A stretch of 64,000 nt of DNA from Pempheris klunzingeri (Eukaryota; Chordata; Actinopteri; Acropomatiformes; Pempheridae): the NCBI RefSeq assembly GCF_042242105.1, contig NC_092026.1, positions 23,822,191 to 23,886,190 on the forward strand, written 5' to 3'. Shown here in pieces: positions 46,250-57,570 of the stretch. The notes under the pieces were generated by a model. It did not search any database and was not told where the DNA came from. It saw only the letters and a list, made by a program, of their open reading frames with translations. The position numbers and the translations under genes are program-made. How positions within the stretch are numbered: position 1 is the stretch's first letter; each line of letters starts with the position of its first letter.

Positions 46250-46400
46250 AATCATTATTTCCCTGATAGACGAAAACAAAGTAAAACATGGATGTGAATA
46301 TGGGAACATATCTATTATCACCAAACAGTATCTTTTCCTTCAATTTTTGTTTAGTTCTATGAAATCCATACAGACAATTTGAAAATAGTAGGTTACTTCA
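46250..46400 (-). pseudogene. retroviral integrase remnant
   Basis: In sense the frame includes an MDFIEL block, a stop, then a YCLVIIDMF block. This pair is the segment of the retroviral integrase core that surrounds the first catalytic aspartate and the following beta strand. Nothing recognisable from protease, RT or RNase H separates it from gag, so a large deletion joined gag to this piece. The reading frame is broken. Confidence 0.6.
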
Positions 46401-46521
46401 GGAAATGTACCTTGTCTTGGAGTAGTTTTGATAACCATAGATTGTAAATGTTTTATTTATCACAGATACCATCCCTCCTGTTGAGACATGTGAAACCCCA
46501 TGGCTCAAAATAGCTGCAAAT

Positions 46522-48144
46522 CTAAAATGATTCTGCTGACTGATCATTGTCATGTTGCCACTCGTCATCCTCCTCATGATCCTCCTCTGCGTTCTGGCCC
46601 TCTGTCCAATGTCCAAATTTGCCACAATTGAAGCATCTGCCGTCCCCTCCGTGTCCTCGTCCCCGTCCTCGTCCACCTCCTCCTCTTTGATCATTTCCTC
46701 GGTAACAAACATCATAATATTCATCAGTGGGAAATTCATCACAGTCATCAACAATAAAAGTGTCATTACTTTTAGCTTTAAGTTTCTTTTTCTTTACATT
46801 CATTTGTTCCTCACCATGTTCTGCATGATCTTTGATGGTTTGAATCCCTGCACTCCTCCATCCTACGAGGTGCTTTTTAATGTTATTGCAGATTTGTTGA
46901 TGCATTCCGAGCAGGAATGCATTTTTTAGCTGTAGGTTGTAATTACTCATGTCTGCACAGTCTACAGGTATACCACTGTGAGTTGCAAAAATCTGACTCA
47001 GCCTATCGAAATAGACTAGCACTGTCCCCTCTGGTCCCTGTTTGCACTCTAACACTTTAGAGTAACAAGCCTGTCCTCTGTAGTGTTGGACTATTCTACC
47101 ATACAATGCCTCTGTCCTCTCATTGTATTGCACGTGTCCGAACGAGATGGGTGCGTTATTTTCGAAGGGGTCCCATGTCCCCTTCACCAAACACCAATCC
47201 TGTTTCACAACACATCACAGGACTCTCTCAGTCTCCACTGTGTCCAGCCTGAAACTGTCACACAGTCTCTTTATCTCTGTTAGGAATTCTTCCAAATTTA
47301 ATTTGGGATGGACGATGCCAGCAGCAGCTTCTTTTACATCTGCATCAGTCCATGGTCTATACACTCTGACAGTGGGGGGTTGATTACTCTGTCCTGCTCT
47401 GGGATTTGGCATTTCTATCATAGGAAACATTTCTGCATCTTTAAGTCCTAGATTAGGTACTGGTGGTGGTGTTGGACTGAGGTAATGTAAAGGATTGTAT
47501 ACATTACCGCTTCAGGTCCGGTGTGGTGTGTCCACCCCGGACAGAGATGGTTGTGCAGTCATGGATGATTGAGGCAAGTGGTGGGAGGCAGATGAGGAGG
47601 AGGACGGTCCTGGAGGTGAGGACTTTGAAGTGACTTTCCCCAGGAGAGGCCTAGACAGCAGAGGTGGTTGTTGTGGATCCAAGTATGGCGGTAGACTGGG
47701 GAAAAGACCCAGGGGTCTGTATTCGCGGTCCTCTCGCTTATCTCGGGCAGAATACAACACAGGATAAAGGTTAGGAATTTTCATGTCCCTTTCTGCTTCC
47801 TTCTCCTTTTCTCTCTGTCTCTGCTTTTCCTCCCCCTCATTTTCCTCCCTCTGGCGCTGAAGGCCAGCTTGTTTGAGTGCTTTGTTTAACCACACCTGGG
47901 CTTCTGTGAGGCCTTCCTTTCTTGCTTTTATCTTACTCCCCTTTGTATTTGTTTCAATCTTTGCCAGTAATTCTCTGCAATCTCCAACTTGCAGTTTTCC
48001 CTTAAACTCATATTTATTTTGCCATTTTTTCAAATATTTTACATTATTTTCTTTTTCCTGTTTCATGCGCTTCGCATCCCCTTCATACTGGACCTCGTCA
48101 GGTCCCTGACTTTGATAACAACAACTACTGCAGCAATTACCCAT
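46522..48144 (-). pseudogene. retroviral gag, disrupted by two in-frame stops
   Basis: A single frame spans 541 codons from ATG at 48142-48144 to a stop at 46522-46524. It is interrupted by TGA codons at 47512-47514 and 47215-47217. The start, MGNCCSS, is a myristoylation signal of retroviral matrix. A charged coiled-coil-like and proline-rich stretch follows. Next comes a capsid region with a PWTDADV block and a QGPEG...YFDRL block resembling the major homology region. A Gly/Arg-rich segment leads to one nucleocapsid-type knuckle, C-x2-C-x4-H, but glutamine stands where the last cysteine is expected. Gag would form the virion core. This copy is broken and lacks a complete zinc knuckle. Confidence 0.85.
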
Positions 48145-48235
48145 ATCAGGCCTTTATGATTTTTATTATTTTCTATTTCTTATTTAATTTTTATTTTTTT
48201 CCCTCGAGTGTTATTCTTTATTATTATTTTTTTTT

Positions 48236-48436
48236 TGTGAGTCCCTGACTCCCTGAAGTCCCTGACTTCCTGAAGTCTATTATTGTTAACTCAGGCGCTG
48301 CGAGATTAGTTTTTTGTCGTCCTTCTAAAGACGCTTTACCGTAAGTCCCTGACTTACCATAGGTCCCTGACTTGCTATAGGTCCCTGACCTATCCTTTTG
48401 TTTAACTCACCCCTGTTGTTGAGTCCCGGACTCAGG
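48236..48436 (-). repeat. array of short hairpins with a shared core in the proviral leader
   Basis: The + strand core GTCCCTGAC occurs at 48241-48249, 48258-48266, 48345-48353, 48363-48371 and 48381-48389. A variant GTCCCGGAC lies at 48423-48431, and one more core lies inside gag at 48102-48110. In five of them the flanks extend the self-complementarity with different bases: GAGTC/GACTC, GAAGTC/GACTTC, GTAAGTC/GACTTAC, ATAGGTC/GACCTAT and TGAGTC/GACTCA. Each closes a 3-base loop. The changes are compensatory, which suggests selection on RNA structure. The location between primer-binding site and gag is where retroviral packaging and dimerisation signals lie. Confidence 0.75.
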
Positions 48437-48616
48437 GTAGCTGGTTCGTCACTCCTCTGCTACACCCCGTCACCATCCCTCTCTCCAGTGGCCCTGGCCT
48501 CCTTGTCCAAAATGGGTTTTTAGGAATCCCGCGGTGGAGGTCTTACCTCTGAGTTTTTTCACTCAGCCTTGCGCAAGGTCTGTGGTTTTCACCGGAGGAA
48601 GAGAATGGATATTGGG

Positions 48617-48634
48617 GCCCCACGTTGGGCGCCA
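48617..48634 (-). promoter_or_regulatory. proviral primer-binding site (tRNA-Lys1,2 type)
   Basis: In sense TGGCGCCCAACGTGGGGC starts three bases after the 5' LTR. It matches the primer-binding sequence I know for tRNA-Lys1,2, used by several retrovirus genera. Confidence 0.88.
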
Positions 48635-48637
48635 AAT

Positions 48638-48955
48638 TGTCAAAAGACTTCTTCTTTAGGTAGAGGAGATTGGAGCCAGCTTGCAAGTTATAACAAAGTT
48701 TAATCTTACATGTAAGAGGAGCGTTTGACAGTGCAACAACATCATGGAGGTTACAGAGTAAAAGGCTCATCTGGTGAGCATATACAGTTAGGTTTTATAA
48801 TGGGCATTGTGGGTGTAGTTCTCACACATCGTGTTATCATCTACTTCTTCTTGTCCTTGTAGATATGAGGCTTCCCACCATTGCAGAGCACACCCTCGAT
48901 TACCACTCTGTCTGGCCATTCGTGAGCATGTCCTTGGATGGCAATTCTCATAACT
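48638..48955 (-). repeat. 5' LTR of the provirus (right copy)
   Basis: 318 bp, same length as the left copy. The last + strand base is T where the left copy has A, so the TG...CA pairing is damaged at this end. It is followed by TATAC at 48956-48960. Confidence 0.93.
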
Positions 48956-48960
48956 TATAC

Positions 48961-51425
48961 GAACTGAGATCGATCTAAAAATATATGACATATATTTACT
49001 TTTTGGTCTAATAAATGTATTGTGTTTACAACTAATATTTAATCTTAAATATCCCACCAGTCAGGGGAATCTTTGCTGTTGAATTGTTGGCATTGATGTT
49101 GATGTGAGAGGTGACAAGGTTCAAGCTATTTGTGCTGCCGTAATCCTCTGAATGATGGCTAGAGGAAAGAAAGCAATCTCATTAGTGGCTAGATTTGCTA
49201 CTAATTCCTGTTCACATTTCCCATAAAATCCTCTTTTGCCAGTCCAGTGTTGGTGTCCCAGTGGAGGCCTGGGTGGGAGAGTGCTCAGGAGACCTGAATT
49301 TCCTCTTCACCTCCATCAGAACAGCAGCCGATTTAGTTTCAACCAATCATCTTAAACATAGAAATGAAGTCAAATCATTTTGATATCCTGCAGCTTTGTT
49401 CTCTTATGATTGGTCAGTTTATCACTGATCAGTTCAAAGTTTGTGTTGTGACACAGCACAAAGTGCGCAGGGCTGATTTCATTCCAGCTAATGTTTGTCA
49501 CAATACTCTTTCATCCACCAATAAGGCAGAGTAAAGACTGATGGAGGGCAGCCTGCATCTGCACCCACACTGTATTTTAGGCAAATGAAAGGCATACTGG
49601 AGGCTGTTTGCCATGCTACTGTTTCTCTGTGTAACTCTTGCTCAGCAAACTAGAGCTCTTGCTTTGATTTTAAGTAGCTTTTCTCAAAATATTGTAATCT
49701 TGGCTCAGCATTTGCATAACAATAAACTATTGTAATATTGTTCAGATTATAATAAGAGCTGAAACTGAAAATGGTCAGGCCGGATGTCTCAGGAGTATAC
49801 AGGCTGTTCTACAGTCAGTCCCTCACTTACCACATTCACTAAGCACACTGATGATCAAAGATCAGTACAGGTTCTGTGTTAAGTGCAGGTCTGCATAACT
49901 GACAAGTCTCCTGCTTTCACTGAGTTATGGCTTTGAAGAACATATGCAGTGTGTTGTTCCTCACAGGGAACCCTTGTGCTACTGTGTACCTCACAGTAAT
50001 GAGAAAAACAAACTAAATTAACTAAATTGTTGATGAATCAACAGGACTTTTTGAGTGATAAAGTTGCCAGATTAGATTCTTTAGCTTCAGGCATCATGCA
50101 CTGAGAACTATTCTGTCGAGTTGAAGTTAATTGTCAAGAAAGGACAGTAATTATAAAGCTAGACGTGGGTGTACCTGTTTATGGGAGGTTGATTTCCCCG
50201 TCTTTATCACCTACAACATGCCACATTGATAAAAACTGTAAAGCAAACACACGTCAAATACAACCATGCTCTTCATCGTAGATACTTTTGAAGAGAGAAG
50301 TAGTTTATTCACTTTTGTCAGTAGACATTGTATACAACGTATTATAAGCCATATTTTCTCTACACCTAATGATTTAACTCTGCCAGCATTTGGTTTGTAT
50401 TTGTGCTATTTAACATCACCATCACCATCACCCATCAAAAAGAACAGACACAAGCTTGATTCAATTCTTTGTGGTTTTTAAAGTTAAGTTTTACAAAGTG
50501 TTGGAAGTATGGCTGCTTTTATATTGTTAAAACGTCTTGGATGAAGTGCTCCCTTGGAACTGCTGCCCCATTCTAACAATTTAGTGTCATTTTTAAACAC
50601 TTCATTTTCTGAGTTTCAAAAAATTATTTTCAGTGTTCTGAGCGTGAGCAGTGGAACGAGACGCATCCTACATCCTTGTTGTGCATATGAAAGTCACTAC
50701 AAGAGTTGAGGAGAACTCAAAGGATTTCTTTCAGTCTGAAATGGATATCCGTGCCATATGTGTCTTTATTGATAATTGTGCAATCAAATGAGAAATGCCT
50801 AATTTTCTGGCTGCGTACAGGGAAGAAAAGTTCTTCAATCTCTAAAGTTCTATCACATAATCATCATCTTGCACATTGTCAATTTGCTCATTGAAATCTG
50901 ATCATCATCATCATCATCATGTGGATAAAATTGAGATAGGAATACTTATTAAGGCCTGCTCATATCCAAATTACATATCTAGATATAGATTTTAGGTTAA
51001 TATGAAAATGTGGTGATGTATCAAAGTAAGAAAACTATAAATAGGAGCAAAAGGTGCTGCACATAAATAAATCAATAAAAAAAACAATTGAGTGTATTTT
51101 GAGACTCCTTCATCCATAATGAAGGGCAGAATTCCACACTATCCCTAACCCTTATTAGGAGGTCAGAAATGTTAAGCGGTTTTCCTTTTGTTTTGCCCCA
51201 CAGCAGGTCGTTCTAATCCCTGCAAGTTTAAGTTATGTTCTAAGTTAATGGAGAGTTGCTGCAGGTCATGGAAGAGTCTGAAATGACTTAAAGGAACAGG
51301 AAAATTACTGATTTGCTGTCTTATCATGAGTTGATATTACTTCTATCTCTGTGCAACTAGTACTCAAGTAATCAAGAACATGTTTGGTAGGGAAAAAAGT
51401 GATTCACTTTAGTAACATTAAATGA
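48961..51425. other. intergenic stretch, nothing recognised
   Basis: AT-rich, with a short (ATC)n-like patch near 50905. No gene or repeat family was recognised. Confidence 0.4.
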
Positions 51426-51429
51426 CTCC

Positions 51430-51757
51430 TATGTATGCCTCAAAGCAAGAAGGTCCCGGGTTCGAATCCCGGTTTGAACCCGGGGTCTTTCTGTGTGGAG
51501 TTTGCATGTTCTCCCCATGCTAGCGTGGGTTCTCTCCAGGTACTCCAGCTTCCTCCCACAATCCAAAGACATGCACATTAGGAGCACTGGAGCACTGCGC
51601 AGCACTGTCATAGAGAAACTTGCCACTGGATTAAATATTGTTGTTGCTCTTGTCTCCCTTTTTGTCTGATTAAGTGTAAGTACACAAGAGCAGTGGAAAG
51701 TCAAATACCTTGTATGTGTTCACATACTTGGCCAATAAAAGTGATTCTGATTCCAAA
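51430..51757 (+). mobile_element. tRNA-like SINE or SINE-like dispersed repeat
   Basis: A perfect box B (GGTTCGAATCC, 51459-51469) is followed by the 'gtggagtttgcatgttctcc' segment and a 'cttcctcccacaatccaaag' segment, both very common in fish dispersed repeats. The 3' end reads 'ggccaataaaagtgattctg'. This is not a functional tRNA gene because the cloverleaf is not preserved. Confidence 0.6.
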
Positions 51758-51779
51758 ATGCATACTGAATAAACTACCC

Positions 51780-52155
51780 AGCAGTTGAGTGAGTCGAGGA
51801 GGTTACTCCCAGTCATCAACCCAAGCACCTGCAATCTCCACACACCTGTTCCTGATTTACAATCAAGCCACCTACTCCTCCCCTGCCTTTATAAGACCAA
51901 CTCAGTTCTTCACTCGTTGCCAGATTGTCCGTTTCCACATGGTATACTTCAGGCTCCCCGTTACTAGACTTGTTGTGTTTGCTCGCATTTGATCCTCGTC
52001 TCCGCTCCGGTTCAGTCTCCCTCTTCACCAGCCTACTACCCTGGTCTCTTCCCCAGCCCTGTGTTGGTTCATTATTGTTAATAAACCTGCCTGTCTCCCA
52101 ACCTGTGTCCTTGTCTGCATTGTGGGTTCAGCCAGTTCCGTTCGGTCTAACACAA
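51780..52155 (+). mobile_element. possible solo LTR of a retrotransposon
   Basis: A TATA-like 'ctttataaga' lies at about 51886, followed by a 'tcactcgttgccagattgtc' segment that I associate with fish LTR transcripts. About 190 bases downstream is a 'gttaataaac' polyadenylation-type signal. No internal region or paired LTR is present nearby. Ends and a target duplication could not be fixed. Confidence 0.4.
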
Positions 52156-52159
52156 ACAG

Positions 52160-53093
52160 CATTAAATGCTCAAAAAGTCCTTTTAAACTATACCACCATA
52201 TGAGATCAGGTTGGTGTGAACCAAAGGAAGTGGGTTTTGATTTCAGAAACAACAGGACAACCCACAATACACTGATTATTCTTCTGTCAAAGTCATAAAC
52301 AGTTTTAATTTCCAAGACTTACAGACTTCTTACAGACAACACTCTTCACTGGTCTGACCGACTGACTGTGAACTGAAAAAGGCACAACAAAGGCTGTTTT
52401 TTCACAGTTTGATATTTCCTCAAAACATCTAGCCAATTTCTATTAGAGCACTGTTGCATTATTGTTCTGACAGGAGATCAATGGTGTGGTTTGGTAACCT
52501 GTGTGTTGTGTGCCAAAATAAAAGGAAGCAATCACACCTGGATGAGGAATATAATGCCAGGTGCAGGGAAGAGCGAATACCTTTAAGAGGACAAGATTAA
52601 CTGAAATGTGTAACATTTATCTGGTGGGAACCTTAATCATCATAATTCTCCAGATGTGTGCCAGAAGTCCTGGGTACAATGATAATAATGATAATGATTG
52701 GACTGTAAGGCTTTGGTATACTATTAAGTGCATGTCTTGAAGTTTGTTTAGAGGTCTACAACTGCTTGGATCAGTGATTGACACTACGTTAGAGGCTGCA
52801 CCTCCCTGATTGGTTGTCGACATTCAGGATCACTGAATTCCTGCAAATGATATTGGGGGCACAAGGAGGAGCCAAAGGGAGCTGATTTTTTTCACAAATT
52901 TTACAGTTTCATGTACTACTCTATGGATGTAGTGACTGTTTCAGCTAATAATAATTCCAAGCTCATCTTTTCAGCCTTTCAGATCCCATTGATAGTAATA
53001 GTTCTTCACATGGTTTACACTCCATTCAGTTAGGTTATTAACAAAACTACAGCCTCAGAATCATCATCATCTTGTGTGTGTCTGTGTGGGTAT

Positions 53094-53124
<31 letters not shown>

Positions 53125-54930
53125 CAACGAAGTGACTTTTCTATTTCACCTTTCTCTTTATCAGGGTCTATTTACATCCAACACCACCACTTGTGGTCAG
53201 ATCAAACTGTCTGTTACCATGGCAACCCCTGGGAGGAGACTCAAAGGAGAAAAGAGAGGAGGGAGATGAGAAGAATGAAAGAGGAGGCAGGAGGAGGAGG
53301 AAATCAGGAAAAAAGGTGTTGCAGAATTGAGTTTCTTCAGTTCTGCTGCTGGTCAAGGTAAAGGACAAGAAATGCTGGTGAAGCCATTTGAAACTGAATT
53401 GAAGAATGATGAGACAATTGAGGAGACTACAAACAATATCATAACTGGAGTCTTACACAATACAGAATATGGCAAGTCTACCACCAATAAAAGCCAAGAC
53501 TTGGGCTTTGATTGCCATATTCTGTTTTTTTTTTCCAGTTGGAACTTTTCCCAGTTGGATGGAACTGATTAAACAGTGTCAAGTGGTTAGTTATACTTTT
53601 TATGTGTGAGCCATACGCACATGTCCCCAGTTTACTTGTTGTGTACATCACTCATACCTTTAGTAGATGCACCGGCCGTGTTTCTCAAAGCCTGCAGGTC
53701 GGAGTGGATGGATGAGTCCATTTCTTTTGCCTTTGATGATGATCTAACTGTGACCAAGTGTTTATTACTGTAACCATGATGACAAAGATCTGCAGACCTG
53801 AACATATTGGTGACTTTAACTTAAACAAATGTGTTTTTCTAACTTTAAAGGTGTTGGGAAGTACTACTTCATATGTGGAAAGAGTTGTAGAAAGCCTTTA
53901 GTGTCTCTTTTGTATAGGTCTCATTCACATGGAAACCTGGATGAATGAAGCGTAGATACTATCATCTGTAGGCATTGCCATTGCTACTAATCTCTAACTC
54001 CGTTAAATAAAAGCTGATAAAGCCTCAAGGGTAAATATTCCATCATTGCATCATGTTGGCGTGTGAACGGACGTCAGCATTCACTCAGTGACCAGACACA
54101 CTTGGTCTTTACTGAGGCAGCTCAGCTACAGGCTGCTCTTAAAGCCAAGACTATTTGAATCACATTCTTACAAGACAAATATTTAATCTTGCAAATTGCC
54201 CTTCTACACACTCCTGCACAGACACACAAACACACACAGGCACACACAAATACACAATACAGCACACACTCATGCTCTTTGATCTCTCTCCCTCCACCTC
54301 ATTTATTGATCAGTCCTAATTACTTAGTTGCTTTTAGAGCATTTGAGGCAAAGTCATATCAACTTCTTCATGGTAGCTAAGTTTACTTTCCCTTATTGAA
54401 CATTTAGTAAAGATGACTGACCTTCTGCATTCATCTACAAAAGCTGTTTCTTTGGACACTATTAGCAATAAATAGCATAATCATGGAGTTTAACAATGTC
54501 ACATAATAGCTTCAGGGTGTCCTGTCCCAGCAGAGAGCCAAAGCTTTATAATGTCATTATCTTGTCATATATCTATGTATGTAGGAACATTTGTATAATT
54601 ACTTTTATGTTTAGTATTTATTCCTATTTCCCATTTCTTTTTCACATGTAGCTGTATCATTACCTCCAGGCACATTTACATAACATTACAGCAGCAACAC
54701 AAGTAAATACCAGCAAGGGTCCCTGCAGAACATGCTTATAACAACAAAGCTAGCTTAGCTAGTGCTGCAGTATCACAGTAACACACAGTACCGCAATAAA
54801 CAACACAAATAACAGTGAGAGGCAGCTGAGCCACTCATTTGATTATTTAGTTGGTTCTGCATTGTGTGTCTGCCAGAAGGGCGGTCACAATTTCATGTTT
54901 ATCCAGTTTTAAGGCATATTTTTAATACAC
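52160..54930. other. intergenic stretch with a (GA)n repeat
   Basis: Contains (GA)n at about 53095-53119 and a GGAGGA-rich patch near 53280. No gene or mobile element was recognised. Confidence 0.4.
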
Positions 54931-54939
54931 TTTTAGACC

Positions 54940-55175
54940 ATGATTGTTTATATATGGGCTCTTCATGAGCCCCAAACATGAAAAATTAAAAGTCAGCGCT
55001 AATCTTGACCCCATGAAATTAAAACCCACTCATCAAGCCAGAAATCTTGGTGTTATAATGGACTCAGACCTAAATTTCACTTGCCACATAAAAACACTCA
55101 TCAAATCAGCCTCCTACCACCTTACAAATACAGCCAGAATTAAAAGATGTTTGTCTAAACAAGATACAGAATAAC
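54940..55175 (+). pseudogene. L2-type LINE fragment
   Basis: The frame reads PKHEKLKVSANLDPMKLK, then ARNLGVIMDSDLNFTCHIK, then SASYHLTNTARIKRCLS. This is the NLGVI.DS.L.F..HI....K.A..HL.NIARIR block found after the RT catalytic domain in L2-like elements. It starts and ends abruptly. Confidence 0.75.
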
Positions 55176-55233
55176 AGGACGATCTGTAGCTTGATTGGGT
55201 TCTCCCTCACAGGAGATACAAGTTGGGATGCTA

Positions 55234-55770
55234 CTACTTCTTGCAGTAGCGGCCCTCCCCGAGGGCAATCGAGCAGCTGCTTAGGGTGTGCTCAAGAGAG
55301 CATTTTCTAGAGCAAAGAGGGCAAGCTGGTGAGTCGCTCATGCCCCAGAGATGGAGATTTACTGGGCTAGGTAGGACGTCATACACAGCTTGGACCAAGA
55401 ACCTGATGCGCTGGGGTTCTGCCTGCCAGATCTCAGACCAGGTCATCTTCCTGTCCAGCGCACCCTCCCACCTTGTCCATGCTCCCTGGTGCTGCATGCC
55501 CACCATCTTGCTGGTTCGCTGCTCCTTGATCCCTGCCCGCACCTCCTTCAGGACCAGTTGCCGTTTGTCCGTGCCCTGTGCCTTCTCGTACTTAGGTTGG
55601 GGGAAGGCTCCCAACCCAGCTCGACCAGTTGCCACTGTGCCCACCAAAGCCTTTTGTCTCAGCCAACATTCAGCCACCTCCAGGCCTTCCCGCGCTCTCC
55701 ACTTCCGGCCTGTACACACCACGATGCCGGCTGATGCCACTTTCAAGTCCTTAGAGTCCCGATAGACCAA
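55234..55770 (-). pseudogene. non-LTR retrotransposon C-terminal fragment with zinc knuckle
   Basis: An open minus-strand frame of 178 codons carries TWSEIWQAEPQRIRFLVQAV, then YDVLPSPVNLHLWGMSD, then a CPLC-x6-H-x4-C knuckle. This combination is familiar from the C-terminus of some fish and invertebrate non-LTR retrotransposons (R2/NeSL-like CCHC motif), where it precedes the endonuclease region. No RT core is adjacent. It is opposite in strand to the L2 piece directly upstream, so two unrelated insertions abut here. Clade assignment is tentative. Confidence 0.6.
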
Positions 55771-55799
55771 AGCCTCTCAAGGCTCAAACTCAATGTGTG

Positions 55800-57470
55800 T
55801 GTGTGTTTTTTTTATTCTAATTATTTTCTGTGCATGTCACTTTCATATAATTCATCAAACAGGACTTTTGACTGTGAATTTAATTCAAACTCTACTGTTC
55901 CACAATTTATTTATTTATTCATTCATGTCACATTTAATTTTTGTTTTTGTCACCTCCATGTATATGTATTTCATATCTATAGCACATATTCATAGCAGAT
56001 CTCCCTCGGATATCAGAGGGGGAGCCAAATCTAAACCGGGTATTCACATGCACACATTTTCTGAAAGATGAAGCTGAAAAAAAAGAGAAAGGATGGTCTT
56101 TTCTTATCATTTGGGGGTATGTGGATATACCTGAGACACATATTTAATTTGAAAAGACTAAAAATGGCATTTTGCATAATATAGGATCTTTATTGATTGA
56201 TCTAATGTGAAAGCCCCAAGCAAGCACAGAAGTATCAACTTGCTGCCATCTTGTTGTGCTTATACTTGACAGTTCCACAACTCATTTCTCAGACATATGT
56301 AATTCAAGTAGCTGCTTGGCTGCTATGGATCTTAATATCCAACCATCAATGATAAAAAATGACTCAACGCTCCACCTCAGTGCAACTACACTGAAATGGA
56401 ATGCAGTCAAACACTGAACTGAGAAAGACATCAGAGCCAGAGATGGATCTGCCATGATACACAATTACATTTAACACAGTTTTATACTAATAAAAGAATA
56501 GGCTGTTTCTTTTTCCATCACAACTATATAGAACTCAGTATCTCTCAGTGACCATTGTCCCATGTATTTGTACGTAAAGAGTAAAGGTCCCAAAGAAACT
56601 GTTCGTATTGAAAAGTACTGACCAGCCTGATTCCCCACTTAAGGCTCTTAACATACTTTGAGGATCAGGATTATAAGAAATGCTGATTCCAATTCCAACA
56701 TTTGAACATGCCTGGAGCCTCTGCATTTGTTGTTAATTGATGTAGGGCCTGACAGACCCATTTTTTGATTGTCACAAGGAAATAATGTCTTACAGGTAAC
56801 AGGTTTTCTATTTGATACAATATCACAAAATGAGAACATCAGCACATCCCCGTCCCTCTATAATCAGTCTACACAACTGATTATCAATTATAAATATACA
56901 ATTGCCAATTATGTATGGGATGTAACTAACATGCTTATTTTAATCCAAACCATTATCTTTTCCTCCACCATCTACAGCATCTCTCTGTGCATGGCTTTTA
57001 AACTTAATCTTGTAGTTTACATGGGAGAAACTTCTTTTTATACAAGAAAAATGCACATGGAAAACACACTGTATTAGACAGTGTATCACTGTACTAGACC
57101 TCAGAAATATGAAGGTCACAACTTCAAACTTATTTCCTGACCTTGACAGAGCACCAAAAAGGCTGTACATTTTCTCCTTAATTTTATTTATTAATTTAAA
57201 GTAGAAACGGTCTCTGTCAGGTAAAAAAGAGCCTTGCTCCATCTTCACCTCTGCACATTATTGATTTTTGTCCTTTTGTCGCTGTAGAACATGAAAATGC
57301 CTCATCAATAAATGCTCTGTGAATATATTACAGGGTGATTCCAGTATTTTCAGACAAAGTATTAATACAATCAGCTAAAGCTGATTATTCAGTTTGCCCT
57401 CACCATAATGTGACTATTGCTACTTTGCATTCTAATACATAGATATACAGATACCGCTATCATTATCATC
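55800..57470. other. non-coding region upstream of the hedgehog gene
   Basis: AT-rich with no recognised gene or repeat family. Promoter or enhancer elements of the downstream gene may lie here, but I cannot identify any by eye. Confidence 0.4.
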
Positions 57471-57476
57471 TGTGAG

Positions 57477-57570
<94 letters not shown>

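Larger units (their letters stand above)
45569..48955 (-). mobile_element. internally deleted endogenous retrovirus (provirus, minus strand)
   Basis: Two 318-bp LTRs (45569-45886 and 48638-48955) in the same orientation flank 2.75 kb, bounded by a 5-bp TATAC duplication. Each LTR begins TG, and the left copy ends CA. Sense is minus, so the 5' LTR is the right one. Next to it is a primer-binding site at 48617-48634, then a leader with a hairpin array, a gag region (46522-48144) with two internal stops, an integrase remnant (about 46250-46400) and a purine tract (AGGAGGGAA in sense, 45887-45895) abutting the 3' LTR. Protease, reverse transcriptase, most of integrase and a recognisable env are absent, so the element cannot be autonomous. 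The LTRs differ at six of 318 positions by my count, so the insertion is fairly recent. Genus assignment is not attempted. Confidence 0.92.

Noticed and set aside
48788..49057. 89-codon minus-strand frame in the 5' LTR, with a similar 66-codon frame in the 3' LTR
   Set aside because: The frames follow from LTR identity and extend into unrelated flanks. No known retroviral accessory protein was recognised.
51459..51469. tRNA-like box B as a possible tRNA gene
   Set aside because: The surrounding sequence does not fold into a cloverleaf and continues into a dispersed-repeat body, so it is SINE-like.
55286..55765. 159-codon plus-strand frame opposite the zinc-knuckle LINE fragment
   Set aside because: It is the antisense shadow of the minus-strand frame, which has the recognisable LINE motifs.
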